Positions 17,942-27,255 of a stretch of DNA of 64,000 bases are shown piece by piece. Both the position numbers and the translations under genes were made by a program. The stretch comes from Candidatus Tepidiaquacella proteinivora (GTDB lineage: Bacteria > Bacteroidota > Ignavibacteria > Tepidaquicellales > Tepidaquicellaceae), in NCBI GenBank assembly GCA_013348845.1, contig CP054675.1:2339877-2403876 (forward strand). Direction: 5' to 3'. The notes beneath the pieces are model-generated. The model was not told where the DNA came from, did no database searches, and worked only from the letters and a program-made list of their open reading frames with translations. The number at the start of each line of letters is the position of its first letter. Position 1 is the stretch's first letter.

Positions 17942-20900
17942 ATGAAGGATAACAACGAAGTTAATTTATTAATTGAGTTATTGGACAACATTCCTGAAAT
18001 AGTCATTATTTCAGATTACAATTCAAATATAGATTATGTTAACCCTTACGGATGTAATATTCTTGGATATTCTAAATCTGATATTGAGGGTAAGTTAATT
18101 TTTGAAATCGATGTCAATCTAAATAAAAAGAAATTTAAAACTTTGCTAAAAGATGTTAAGACAAACAAAAAGTTAGATTATAAAGGCTTGTTACAGAAAA
18201 AAGATAATTCAAGAATATCAGTCTTCGGGAATGTTTATTATGTATGCAATTTTGAGAAGGAAATGCTTGTTATTTTTGCAAAAGATAAATTACTTATAGA
18301 TAATGACTATTTTAATATTCAGGAAAGTTTAATTAAATATCATGATTTTGTTGAGAAGAGTATTGAAGGAATATATTACCTGAATTTTGAAAAACCAATA
18401 AATACTAAAATTCAGCCCTGGGAGCAGATAAAAGAATTTTATAAATATGGATATATTTCAGAGTGTAATTTAGCATTTGCAAAAATGTATGGATATAATA
18501 GTCCTGATGAGATAACAGGTGTTAGATTAATTGAAATTCATAATGGCGATAGTAATGAAATCAATATTAATACATTCTTACAATTCATTAATCAAAATTA
18601 TACTGCTCTTGATGTTGAGACCGAAGAAGTTGATAGGAATGGACAAATAATATATTTTTCTAATAATTCTTTTGGTATTATTAAAGATAATTTTTTGCAG
18701 GGAGTTTGGGGCACACAAATTGACATTACAAAAAGAAAAAAATTTGAGAAACTACAAGATGCTGTGTTTAAAATTGCAGAAGAAACTCATAAAGTAAAAA
18801 ATCTGAATGAGCTTTTTAAATCCATTCATAGTATTATTTGTACCTTGATGCACGGCAAAAATTTTTATATTGCTTTATATAGTGAAGAATCAAATACACT
18901 TAAGTTTCCGTATTTTATTGATGAATACGATGAATTTATGCCTCCTAAAAAGTTTGGTAAAGGTTTAACTGAATATGTTATAAGAACGGGAATTCCTTTA
19001 CTTGCTACTCCTGAAAAATTTAAAAGTTTATTGGATTCAGGAGAGGTTGAACTTATTGGGGTTGATTCAGTTGACTGGTTAGGTGTACCTTTAAAAGTCG
19101 AAAATAAAACAATAGGTGTACTGGCTGTACAATCATATACGAAAGGTGTAAGATATACAATTGAGGATTTAAATATTCTTTCTTATATATCGGAACAAGT
19201 TGCCATAGCGATTGAGAGAAAAATATCTGAAGACGCATTGCGTTTAAGTGAAGAGAAATACAGGAATTTTATTGAACAAAGTCTTGAGGGTATATATTTA
19301 ATTAAATATCAAAAACCGATTGATACTAAACTTCAACCAGAAGAGCAGGTAAACTTAATTATGAAGTATGGAGTTATTTCAGAATGTAATGATTTAATGG
19401 TGAAAATGTATGGTTTTAATTCTAAAAATGATTTATTAGGTAAACGCTTGATTGATTTATATGGTGATAACGGGACAGAAAAAAATTATGATACAATTTT
19501 GCAATTTATAAAAAATGGATACAAAATACAAAATGCAGAAACTTTTGAAATTAATAATAAAGGTGAAAGAGTTTGGTTTTTAAATAATGTAATTGGTATT
19601 GTAAAAGATGGAAAATTAGTGTCAAATTGGGGTTCGCAATTAGATATAACAAAAAGGAAAATTGCTGAGAAAGAAAATAAATATTTACAGGATTTATTTT
19701 CTACAGTATCAAAAGCAGAGGAGCATTTGATTGTTGAAGAGTCTTTAAATGAAGGAATCTCTAATGCCTTATCAGAAATTGGAATGATAACTAAGGTTAA
19801 CAGAATATGTCTATATGAAAATTTTACTCAATGTGAAATAAGAGAAATATATATAAATAAAATTTGTGAGTGGTGTTCTGATGATAAGTATGAGTTAATT
19901 AATAATATTAATTATCAGTCTTTTCCTTTCAAAAGTAAATTAAACTCCTGGTTTAAAGAGCTTTCGTCTGGGAAGAGTATTTGTGGAACAATTAATTCTT
20001 TCTCCAATTATGAAAAAGAATTTTCAGAAGCTCAAAATATAAAATCATTGTTAATACTCCCTGTTTTCATTGACAATAGTTTCTGGGGCATTTTGAGTTT
20101 TGAAGACTGTGAATTTGAAAGAGAATGGAAAAAAGCCGAAATTGATGCTTTGAAAGTACTTACAAATTCGATAGGTGGTATGATAAAGCAGAAAAGGATT
20201 GAAAATGAAATTAAAGAAAAAGAATCTGAGATTAGCGCCATTATTTCTGCATTACCAGATATGATTTTCATATTTAATAAATCCGGTGTTTATCTTGACC
20301 TTTATGCACCAGATGAGGATTTGTTATTCTTACCAAAAGAGAAAATTATTGGTAAAAAGTTTCAGGATATTCTTCCAAAGGAAATAGTCCCAGATATTGA
20401 GAAAAAGTTTGAAAGAGCATTTAAAGAAAGAAAAATACAATTTTATGATTATTATTTAGATTTACCTTTTGGCAGAAGATATTTTGAAGCACGTTTGAAT
20501 TGCTTTAATAACGATAAGATATTAGCATTAGTTAGTGATATTACAGAAAGAATGAGAGTAATGGAAGATTTAGTTGAAGCTAAAGAGAAAGCTGAGGAAA
20601 TGAGCAGACTTAAAACTAATTTTCTTGCTAATATGAGCCATGAGTTAAGAACACCCCTGCATGGTATTCTTGGGTTTGCTCAGATTTTAAATCAAATGAC
20701 TGAAGATTTATATTTAAAGGAAATCGGAGATATTATTTATAAAAGTGGGACAAGATTAATGGATACTTTGAATCAAATTCTCGATTTATCGAGAATTGAA
20801 TCAAATAAAGTAAGTATAGATTATAGAAAAGTTGATATTAATAAACTAATTTTGGAAGTTGTAAGATTATTTGAACAATCAGCCAGAAATAAAAACTTAT

Positions 20901-21745
20901 ATATAAAGACAAAATTCCACACTGAGGAAATTATAACTGAAACAGATGAGAGAATCCTGTCTGATATATTAAATAATTTAGTAAATAATGCGATTAAGTT
21001 CACAAATGAGGGCGGTGTTGTTATTGAGTCAGGAGTTGAAGATGGAAATTTCTTTATTAATGTTATTGATACCGGAATAGGTATCCCTGAGGAAAAATAT
21101 AATATAATATTTCAAGAATTTCGGCAGGTTAGTGAAGGAATAAGTAGAAGTTTTGAAGGTTCTGGTTTAGGTCTGTCACTTGCTAAAAAATTTACCGAAC
21201 TTTTAAACGGGGAAATTAAAATAAAAAGTGAAATTGGTAAAGGTTCAGTTTTTACTGTAACATTCCCAATTTGTTCCGGTAAGATAAAAGAAGAAAATAA
21301 AGAAGCTCAAATAAAACATTTTGAAGATTTAAAAGAGGAAGATTATGTTATAACTGAATCCAAAGAAAAAGGAAAAAAACATAAAAAGTTAAGAAAAATA
21401 TTATTAGTTGAAAATGATTATGCAAGTATAGAACTTATTAAACTTTTTCTTAAAGATGATTATATTATTGATGTTGCTTTTACAGGAATTGAAGGATTAG
21501 AGAAAGTTAATCGTTCCGATTATGACATTATATTAATGGATATAAATCTTGGTACTGGTATGACAGGTACGGAATTAACAAAAAGGATAAGAAATATTAG
21601 CTCTTATAAGAAAAAACCTATTATTGCGATGACGGCTTTTGCTATAGAAGGGGATAGGGAAGAGTTTATTAAAGCAGGTTGCACACATTACATATCAAAA
21701 CCGTTCGATAAAGAACAACTGATTTCTCTTCTGGGAACCTTGTAG
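17942..21745 (+). CDS. Large hybrid sensor histidine kinase/response regulator with PAS and GAF domains
   Basis: A 1267-residue protein with no membrane helix, so a soluble sensor. Domain order as read: PAS (about 8-105), PAS-like (112-262), GAF (270-425), PAS-like (437-575), GAF (590-760), PAS (770-880), HisKA with H900 in FLANMSHELRTPLHG, HATPase (about 1000-1115) and a C-terminal receiver with D1200 in YDIILMDINLG. The second and third PAS-like modules are clear duplicates: both contain an EGIY start, a P-x-EQ segment, a YG-ISECN segment and end in DITKRK. Such hybrids feed phosphoryl groups to a separate output protein; none is adjacent. About 260 bases without a gene precede it. Confidence 0.93.
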   Translation: MKDNNEVNLLIELLDNIPEIVIISDYNSNIDYVNPYGCNILGYSKSDIEGKLIFEIDVNLNKKKFKTLLKDVKTNKKLDYKGLLQKKDNSRISVFGNVYYVCNFEKEMLVIFAKDKLLIDNDYFNIQESLIKYHDFVEKSIEGIYYLNFEKPINTKIQPWEQIKEFYKYGYISECNLAFAKMYGYNSPDEITGVRLIEIHNGDSNEININTFLQFINQNYTALDVETEEVDRNGQIIYFSNNSFGIIKDNFLQGVWGTQIDITKRKKFEKLQDAVFKIAEETHKVKNLNELFKSIHSIICTLMHGKNFYIALYSEESNTLKFPYFIDEYDEFMPPKKFGKGLTEYVIRTGIPLLATPEKFKSLLDSGEVELIGVDSVDWLGVPLKVENKTIGVLAVQSYTKGVRYTIEDLNILSYISEQVAIAIERKISEDALRLSEEKYRNFIEQSLEGIYLIKYQKPIDTKLQPEEQVNLIMKYGVISECNDLMVKMYGFNSKNDLLGKRLIDLYGDNGTEKNYDTILQFIKNGYKIQNAETFEINNKGERVWFLNNVIGIVKDGKLVSNWGSQLDITKRKIAEKENKYLQDLFSTVSKAEEHLIVEESLNEGISNALSEIGMITKVNRICLYENFTQCEIREIYINKICEWCSDDKYELINNINYQSFPFKSKLNSWFKELSSGKSICGTINSFSNYEKEFSEAQNIKSLLILPVFIDNSFWGILSFEDCEFEREWKKAEIDALKVLTNSIGGMIKQKRIENEIKEKESEISAIISALPDMIFIFNKSGVYLDLYAPDEDLLFLPKEKIIGKKFQDILPKEIVPDIEKKFERAFKERKIQFYDYYLDLPFGRRYFEARLNCFNNDKILALVSDITERMRVMEDLVEAKEKAEEMSRLKTNFLANMSHELRTPLHGILGFAQILNQMTEDLYLKEIGDIIYKSGTRLMDTLNQILDLSRIESNKVSIDYRKVDINKLILEVVRLFEQSARNKNLYIKTKFHTEEIITETDERILSDILNNLVNNAIKFTNEGGVVIESGVEDGNFFINVIDTGIGIPEEKYNIIFQEFRQVSEGISRSFEGSGLGLSLAKKFTELLNGEIKIKSEIGKGSVFTVTFPICSGKIKEENKEAQIKHFEDLKEEDYVITESKEKGKKHKKLRKILLVENDYASIELIKLFLKDDYIIDVAFTGIEGLEKVNRSDYDIILMDINLGTGMTGTELTKRIRNISSYKKKPIIAMTAFAIEGDREEFIKAGCTHYISKPFDKEQLISLLGTL

Positions 21746-21804
21746 TAATTAATAACTTAAAAATTTGGGTTATATTAAAAATAGGAATTATTATTATTAT
21801 TAAC

Positions 21805-22341
21805 TTATAATTCTAATCTCTTATCTTTTTTCATAGCATTAATTATATGTTGAATGTGAGTATTTAAATCGGAATTAATTTCTTCAACTCCTTTTTTTAT
21901 GTCATCCCGATTTACATTCCTTGCAAAAGCTTTATCTTTCATTTTCTTAATAACACCTTTTACTTCGACTTCCTGTAATCCACCGGGTTTCATTAAAGCG
22001 TATGCAGTAACAAGACCGGTGATTTCGTCACATGCAAATAAATATTTTGATATTAGAGAGTCTCTTGGAACATTTGTTCTTTCCGGGTATGCATGAGAAA
22101 GAATAATATTAATAAATTCTTCATCATATCCTGCTTCCTTCAGAATAGGGACAGAAGTGTTTGGATGAGTGTCAGGATACATTTCCCAGTCAATATCATG
22201 CAACAAGCCTACTTCTCCCCATTTTTTTATATCCTCATTCATTAATTCAGCATAGTATTTCATACAGGTTTCAACTGCGTAACAGTGCTTTATAAGATTT
22301 TCATTCTTAATGTAATTTCTTAGTAATTCTTCTGGATTCAT
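21805..22341 (-). CDS. HD-domain phosphohydrolase
   Basis: A 178-residue HD-superfamily protein of the single-domain type. The start LIKHCYAVETCMKYYAEL supplies the first metal-binding His, followed by VGLLHDIDWE (the HD pair) and ILSHAYP with a further His, then a conserved acidic segment FACDEITGLV. Members of this subgroup are presumed metal-dependent phosphohydrolases, but the substrate is unknown. ATG start. It is convergent with the hybrid kinase gene and divergent from the small secreted protein gene. Confidence 0.85.
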   Translation of the reverse strand: MNPEELLRNYIKNENLIKHCYAVETCMKYYAELMNEDIKKWGEVGLLHDIDWEMYPDTHPNTSVPILKEAGYDEEFINIILSHAYPERTNVPRDSLISKYLFACDEITGLVTAYALMKPGGLQEVEVKGVIKKMKDKAFARNVNRDDIKKGVEEINSDLNTHIQHIINAMKKDKRLEL

Positions 22342-22444
22342 TTTGATGGAACTTTATGTGTTTATTATTTGTATAATATGTTATAAATTACATAAAAGTA
22401 ATATGGCTCTTTTTTAAAATTAAATAATTATGAAAGGAAACAAA

Positions 22445-22852
22445 ATGGCAAAAAAAATTCTAATTTGTGTTTTTTTAATCACTACAATCTTCTTGTTGAA
22501 CAGTAGTTCATATTCTCAAACACTTTATTTCTGTGAAGGGGTTGATAAAAGAGGAAATCCAATTAATGAAAGCCAGACATTTTACATACCAAGTGGCGGT
22601 GGTTATTTATATTTTTTAGTCCATGTTCCTTATGAAATAGGATGCAATAAGGTCTATTATGATATTTATGAAGTCGATGATTATTATAATGAAACTTATA
22701 ATACAACCATCACACAAGATGATATGAGACCAAGTTGGACCTGGTTCTGGAAAAAGGTTACTTTTTATTATCCGGGGTATTATCATATTTATGTAAGAGA
22801 TTGTAATGGATACAACTTAACATCTTCATATCTTGATATTTATTATAAGTAA
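22445..22852 (+). CDS. Small secreted Tyr-rich protein, unknown function
   Basis: A protein of about 135 residues with a clear signal peptide (MAKKILICVFLITTIFLL, then SYSQ). The ATG at 22445 is preferred over the in-frame ATG at 22430 because AAAGGA lies eight bases before it and the signal peptide then starts normally. The mature part is rich in tyrosine and aromatic residues with short repeated YY-containing strands, suggesting a small beta-sandwich, and has three cysteines. No family recognised. It converges on mtnA with a shared hairpin. Confidence 0.65.
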   Translation: MAKKILICVFLITTIFLLNSSSYSQTLYFCEGVDKRGNPINESQTFYIPSGGGYLYFLVHVPYEIGCNKVYYDIYEVDDYYNETYNTTITQDDMRPSWTWFWKKVTFYYPGYYHIYVRDCNGYNLTSSYLDIYYK

Positions 22853-22860
22853 TTAGAACT

Positions 22861-22909
22861 AAAACCGGATATTTAAAGTATTTTTTTGATTTGCTTTATA
22901 TCCGGTTTT
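22861..22909. terminator. Hairpin between convergent genes, reaching into the mtnA 3' end
   Basis: A perfect 12-base-pair stem (22861-22872 with 22898-22909) and a 25-base loop. The right arm and most of the loop lie inside the last codons of mtnA. On the plus strand the stem is followed by a T-rich run, so it probably terminates the small secreted protein gene. Confidence 0.55.
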
Positions 22910-23970
22910 ATTATTCCTCTATCTGTTATTAATGCAGTTACAAGGCGGGAAGGTGTTATATCAAATCCAAAATTTTTAGCTTTACTTTTTGGGGAAGAGA
23001 TTAATATTTTTTTAATTCCATTATAATAACCTGTTATATATTTTACCTCGTCTTCTTCCCTTTCTTCAATGGGAATTTCATTTAATGCATCTTTAATTTT
23101 TATATCGAGTGAACTAACTGGTAAAGCGACATAAAAGGGGATTTTATTATCATAAGCTGCAAGCGCTGTTTTGTATGTCCCTATTTTATTACAAACATCA
23201 CCCTTTATAGTTGTTCTATCAGATCCTACAATTACTAAATCTACCAAACCTTTCTGTATAATAAAGCCACCTGCATTATCTGTTATAATGGTATGTGGTA
23301 TGTTATTATGAAAAAGTTCCCATGCAGTAAGTTTAGCTCCTTGATTTCTTGGTCTTGTTTCTTCTACCCATACATGCATTTTAATCCCTTTTTCTTTTGC
23401 AAAATATATCGGTGCAAGAGCTGTTCCATAGTCAATGCATGCAAGCCATCCAGCATTACAATGAGTTAATATATTTATTTGTTTATACTTTTTTCTTTTA
23501 TATAAATCTTCTATTATTTTTAACCCGTATTGTCCTATCTTATAACTTGCCAATTCTTCTTCTTTAGAAATTGAGATAGCATTTTTTAGAACAGCTTCTA
23601 ACTTTTTATCTGGCTCTTGTTCTGAATTATAAGCTACTAATGATCTGTTGATAGCATATTTAAGATTAATGGCGGTAGGTCTCGTCTTTAGAATTTTTTC
23701 TGATTTCTTTATTACATAATTATCTAATTTTCTACCTGAGTAAGCTTTCTTTATTCCTTCTTTTACTGAAAGATAAACCCCAAATGCGGCAGCAACACCT
23801 ATGATTGGAGCTCCCCTTAATGTCATTTTTTTTATAGCATTTGCGATATCATCAGATGATTTTAAAGAAATTATTCTAAATTTGAATGGTATTAAATTCT
23901 GGTCAACTGTTTTTATTTTTCCACTTCCATCAAGCCAGATTGTTTTATAACTTTTCCCGTTAACAAGCAT
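22873..23970 (-). CDS. mtnA: S-methyl-5-thioribose-1-phosphate isomerase
   Basis: A 365-residue aldose-ketose isomerase of the eIF2B-related family. It converts methylthioribose-1-phosphate to methylthioribulose-1-phosphate in methionine salvage. Family motifs are clear: RGAPIIGVAAAFG near residue 53, ILTHCNAGWLAC near 170 with the catalytic cysteine, the catalytic aspartate in VGSDRTTIKGDVCNKIGTY near 250, and PFYVALPVSSLD. Length is normal. It starts 3 bases after the stop of a radical SAM gene, so the two form a unit. No other methionine-salvage genes are present; related enzymes can also act on 5-deoxyribose-1-phosphate. Confidence 0.92.
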   Translation of the reverse strand: MLVNGKSYKTIWLDGSGKIKTVDQNLIPFKFRIISLKSSDDIANAIKKMTLRGAPIIGVAAAFGVYLSVKEGIKKAYSGRKLDNYVIKKSEKILKTRPTAINLKYAINRSLVAYNSEQEPDKKLEAVLKNAISISKEEELASYKIGQYGLKIIEDLYKRKKYKQINILTHCNAGWLACIDYGTALAPIYFAKEKGIKMHVWVEETRPRNQGAKLTAWELFHNNIPHTIITDNAGGFIIQKGLVDLVIVGSDRTTIKGDVCNKIGTYKTALAAYDNKIPFYVALPVSSLDIKIKDALNEIPIEEREEDEVKYITGYYNGIKKILISSPKSKAKNFGFDITPSRLVTALITDRGIIKPDIKQIKKIL

Positions 23971-23973
23971 GAA

Positions 23974-25215
23974 TTAATTCTTTTGGTATTTATTCCGTTG
24001 CTTTTCTATTATTTCTCTTAGATTTTTTGGATATGCTTGTACATTAAATCCATAATTGAGCTGTTCTTCCATTCTGCACGACCATACAAGTTTTCCATTC
24101 CAGATTGTTATGTCCGGACATCCGTCACACATATTTTGCCTACCATCTTCAAGAATATCTATTGGTTGAATTATCATAATTGATTGCGAGTATAATTTAC
24201 GGAATAAGTTGAGTGGGTTACGATAATATTTAAAGAATATTTTCCTGAGTCTTTTATCAAATGCACCTAATAATAATAATGAACGTCCTTTTGCCTGGGT
24301 TTTCGGTCTTGCATAAGCAAGATATCTTCCTGTAAATAAATGATGAAAAGTTTGTATTATTTCTATTCCTTTACATCCTAAATAACCATATCTTCTTTTT
24401 TTATTTGCTAGTTTAACTGATAGTAACCATTTAAAAGATTCAGGGTCACTGGTTCCGTTTAAGTAAGCGCAACTGTCAAATTCTGGATCTTCCTTTTTAA
24501 TTAATTCGTATATCTCTTCCGCTTTAATGTCAACTACATTTTCAGGTTGAATATTATAGACTAATTCATTTGAGTTGATTTCAACAGGACCGATATAAAA
24601 ATCAAAAAGATTATTATTTGCCATTCTATATAAAATAAAAACCATTACTTGTACTATATCAATATTTTGCTCAGCCCATTTTACCATACCAGGTATATAT
24701 TGCATTGTATCTCTATAAACTGTGGAATTAAACGAACAGGATATATCACCAACTTCACTTAACATTTTTGCAAAATGATATCTTAGTTCATTCAATTGGA
24801 GTTCGTTTGCATCTTTCCATCCGGGACGCCCTTGCTTGCTATCTATGTGGAAAGTAAAACCGAAAACTCCTGCTTTCTTAAGTTCCTTCAGAAAATCTTT
24901 CGTGAGAATATGACCATTAGTATTTATTATTGGCTTTAAACCGTAATTTTTAATTTCTTTCACTATATCTATTATATTGGGATGTAATAGTGGTTCTCCA
25001 CCCGCTATGGAAATACCATCTGTTCTTCTGTATTGATTTAATAATCTGATTTCTTCTTTTATCTCTTCTAATGGTTTGTGACCATCCATTTCGTTTTTTC
25101 TATAACAGCCGAGGCAAGCAAGATTGCATTTTGATGTTGGCTCTAACCATGTAATTGAGTTGTCTGTTAAGTTCCAGGGCAATCTATAATAATTCTGATG
25201 ATTTAACTTAATCAT
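23974..25215 (-). CDS. Radical SAM protein of unknown reaction
   Basis: A 413-residue radical SAM enzyme. The N-terminal cluster motif is CNLACLGCY (CxxxCxxC, near residues 30-38), with the SAM-binding GGEP at about 72-75. Near the C terminus are further cysteines (CDGCPDIT and SCRMEE) that may hold an auxiliary cluster, as in SPASM-like proteins. The middle also has a cysteine in YLGCKGIE. Substrate unknown. It leads a two-gene unit with mtnA, which suggests the pair might recycle the 5'-deoxyadenosine or methylthio by-product of SAM chemistry, but that is inference. Confidence 0.85.
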   Translation of the reverse strand: MIKLNHQNYYRLPWNLTDNSITWLEPTSKCNLACLGCYRKNEMDGHKPLEEIKEEIRLLNQYRRTDGISIAGGEPLLHPNIIDIVKEIKNYGLKPIINTNGHILTKDFLKELKKAGVFGFTFHIDSKQGRPGWKDANELQLNELRYHFAKMLSEVGDISCSFNSTVYRDTMQYIPGMVKWAEQNIDIVQVMVFILYRMANNNLFDFYIGPVEINSNELVYNIQPENVVDIKAEEIYELIKKEDPEFDSCAYLNGTSDPESFKWLLSVKLANKKRRYGYLGCKGIEIIQTFHHLFTGRYLAYARPKTQAKGRSLLLLGAFDKRLRKIFFKYYRNPLNLFRKLYSQSIMIIQPIDILEDGRQNMCDGCPDITIWNGKLVWSCRMEEQLNYGFNVQAYPKNLREIIEKQRNKYQKN

Positions 25216-25345
25216 AACTCTTTCTTTTGTTTTTAAACTTTGTTTTAAATATATAATTAAAATCTCTTTTAAGCAATTATTAAATAAATACTTTTATTTA
25301 TATTAAATTTATGTTAAATTTAATTTATATTCAAGAGGACCTTTT

Positions 25346-26059
25346 ATGGAGAGTGATTTTACATTTGAAAAATTAAAAGAATATTTTAATAAGAAAGCAC
25401 ATATTGGGAAAGAACATTTGTTTCAAAGAGAAGAGGTAATTCAACCTTTTATAACTATTTCAAGAGAGACCGGAGCTAGAGGGATTACGATTGGGGAGAA
25501 ATTGGTCTCTTACCTGAATGAATATGATACGGATAGAAAGAGCAATTGGATTCTTTTTGATAAAAATTTGTTAGAAAAAGTTAGTGAAGATCATAAATTG
25601 TCTTCAGAAATAATCAATCTGATACCAGAAAAAAAAATTCCTGAAATGCAAGGAATAATTGAACAATTCTTTGGCTTACATCCTTCTATGACAAGAATTA
25701 ATCAGAAAGTAAGTGAAACAATAATTAGACTTGCAACTATGGGCTGCGTTGTAATTATTGGAAGAGGTGCAAATATTATAACAAGAAAATTGAAGAAAGG
25801 TTTGCATATTCGGCTTATTTCATCGCTCGAAAAAAAGGTTGAAAATATAATGAATATATTTAATATCGATAGAAATAATGCAATAAAATTTATTAAAAAA
25901 GAGGATAAGGATAGAACAGATTATATTAAAAAAAATTTTAATAAAGATATAAATGATCCGCATTTATATTCTATGGTATTAAATCTTTCCATCCTTAATA
26001 TTGATGATGTAGTCCGAATGATTGCAGAGCAGGCAATAAAAATGCGAAGTTATAGTTAA
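25346..26059 (+). CDS. Cytidylate kinase-like protein
   Basis: A 237-residue protein of the cytidylate-kinase-like P-loop family. The P-loop region is TISRETGARGITIGEKL near residue 33, followed by FDKNLLEKVSEDH, and later IGRGANIIT near 135. It differs from the true cytidylate kinase, which is encoded at 53.8-54.5 kb, so it probably has a different nucleotide or regulatory role that is not established for the family. A good Shine-Dalgarno sequence (AGAGGA) precedes the ATG. It is separated from the redox operon by about 290 bases. Confidence 0.83.
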   Translation: MESDFTFEKLKEYFNKKAHIGKEHLFQREEVIQPFITISRETGARGITIGEKLVSYLNEYDTDRKSNWILFDKNLLEKVSEDHKLSSEIINLIPEKKIPEMQGIIEQFFGLHPSMTRINQKVSETIIRLATMGCVVIIGRGANIITRKLKKGLHIRLISSLEKKVENIMNIFNIDRNNAIKFIKKEDKDRTDYIKKNFNKDINDPHLYSMVLNLSILNIDDVVRMIAEQAIKMRSYS

Positions 26060-26353
26060 ATAACTATAAATCAATCACTTAATAATATATTAGAATAAAA
26101 TATAAGGGGGTTGAATGAAATAAAAATAAAAAAATTCTAAATTTATTTTTTTTCAGAAAAAGTATTAAAAAATACCTATAAAATTTGAACAATAATAAGT
26201 ATATTTTGATATAATTTTTGCTTAAAATAAGTTATTAATGTGACATTATGCAACGATGAAAAATTAAGGATAATAAATAAGAAAAATCAAATAAACTTCT
26301 GCTTATATTATCCATTCATTTTAAAAAAATCAATAAAAATTTAATAGTGCAAT
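26060..26353. other. Intergenic region upstream of the redox operon
   Basis: 294 very AT-rich bases with no open frame. A TTTG (26184) and a loosely spaced TA-n3-TTTG (26212-26220) resemble the Bacteroidota promoter but do not match it exactly. The promoter of the seven-gene redox operon is expected in this stretch. Confidence 0.4.
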
Positions 26354-27229
26354 ATGTATAATTTTATCTCATTAAATGTTAAATGTCCTTTATGCGGAGA
26401 ATCTTTAATGGATTACGAAAATTTGGTTGACAATCAACCAAGTATAAAACTAAAAATAAAGATTTATGATAATATTGGTATTATAAGGTTAAGTTCTATT
26501 TATGGTAGTTACAATTATATTTGTGATTTTGAAATAGAAAAGGATTCAGTAGCAAAATTTTTCTGTCCCCATTGTAACAAAATTCTAAATACTGATGAGA
26601 AGTGTGGTGTTTGTAGCGCTTCTATGGTACCTCTTATATTGGATATAGGTGGGAAAGTAGCAATTTGTTCGAGAGCAGGATGTAAAAATCATCTCGTCGA
26701 ATTTGAAGATTTATCACAGGCATTAACAAAACTATATCAGGAATATGGTTATCAGGTGAAAAATGTTGAACAGGAAATCTTAACACCAAAAGAAGAAAAA
26801 ACAGTTAAAGAAGAAGTTGATGAGGACAAGGAAATAATTGAAACAGGTACCTATCTTAATGCTTATTGTCCCTATTGCAAACATAGTTTGAATGAAGAAG
26901 ATATGTTGAAACTGAAAATAATTAATGAAAGAAATGAAGAAGGTTATGTGTTTTTAAGTCCTTATTTAAATGTTTTCTCTTCAAAATCAACAATCTTTTT
27001 ACAGGAAGATAAAGTTGTAAATGATGTTAAATGTCCGCATTGTGAAGAAAGTTTAATATTAAAGGAAAAGAAATGTGAAATTTGTAATTCACCTGTGGCT
27101 GTTATATCTATTAGTGCCCGTACTAAGTTAATAGACTTTTATATTTGTTCAAAGAAAGGTTGTAGATGGCATGGATTGAGTGAAGATGATATAAATGAGA
27201 TAAAATTAGAAGATAGTATGGAATGGTAA
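26354..27229 (+). CDS. Double zinc-ribbon protein leading the redox operon (unknown function)
   Basis: A 291-residue cysteine-rich soluble protein made of two copies of a module of about 120 residues joined by an acidic linker. Copy one has cysteines 11/14, 71/74, 84/87 and 105/110; copy two has 172/175, 227/230, 241/244 and 265/270: three CxxC pairs and one CxxxxC each, suited to two structural zinc sites per copy. A third copy is the N-terminal domain of the NfnB-like protein two genes on. Shared features include SPYL, CPxC, and GCxWHGL at the end. No enzyme motif. It starts the redox operon (26 bases to the next gene), so an assembly or docking role is plausible. Confidence 0.72.
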   Translation: MYNFISLNVKCPLCGESLMDYENLVDNQPSIKLKIKIYDNIGIIRLSSIYGSYNYICDFEIEKDSVAKFFCPHCNKILNTDEKCGVCSASMVPLILDIGGKVAICSRAGCKNHLVEFEDLSQALTKLYQEYGYQVKNVEQEILTPKEEKTVKEEVDEDKEIIETGTYLNAYCPYCKHSLNEEDMLKLKIINERNEEGYVFLSPYLNVFSSKSTIFLQEDKVVNDVKCPHCEESLILKEKKCEICNSPVAVISISARTKLIDFYICSKKGCRWHGLSEDDINEIKLEDSMEW

Positions 27230-27255
27230 TTTATAAAATTTAATTAGAAATACTT

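Noticed and set aside
26060..26353. Riboswitch or small RNA before the redox operon
   Set aside because: No conserved core, no stable stem found by eye.
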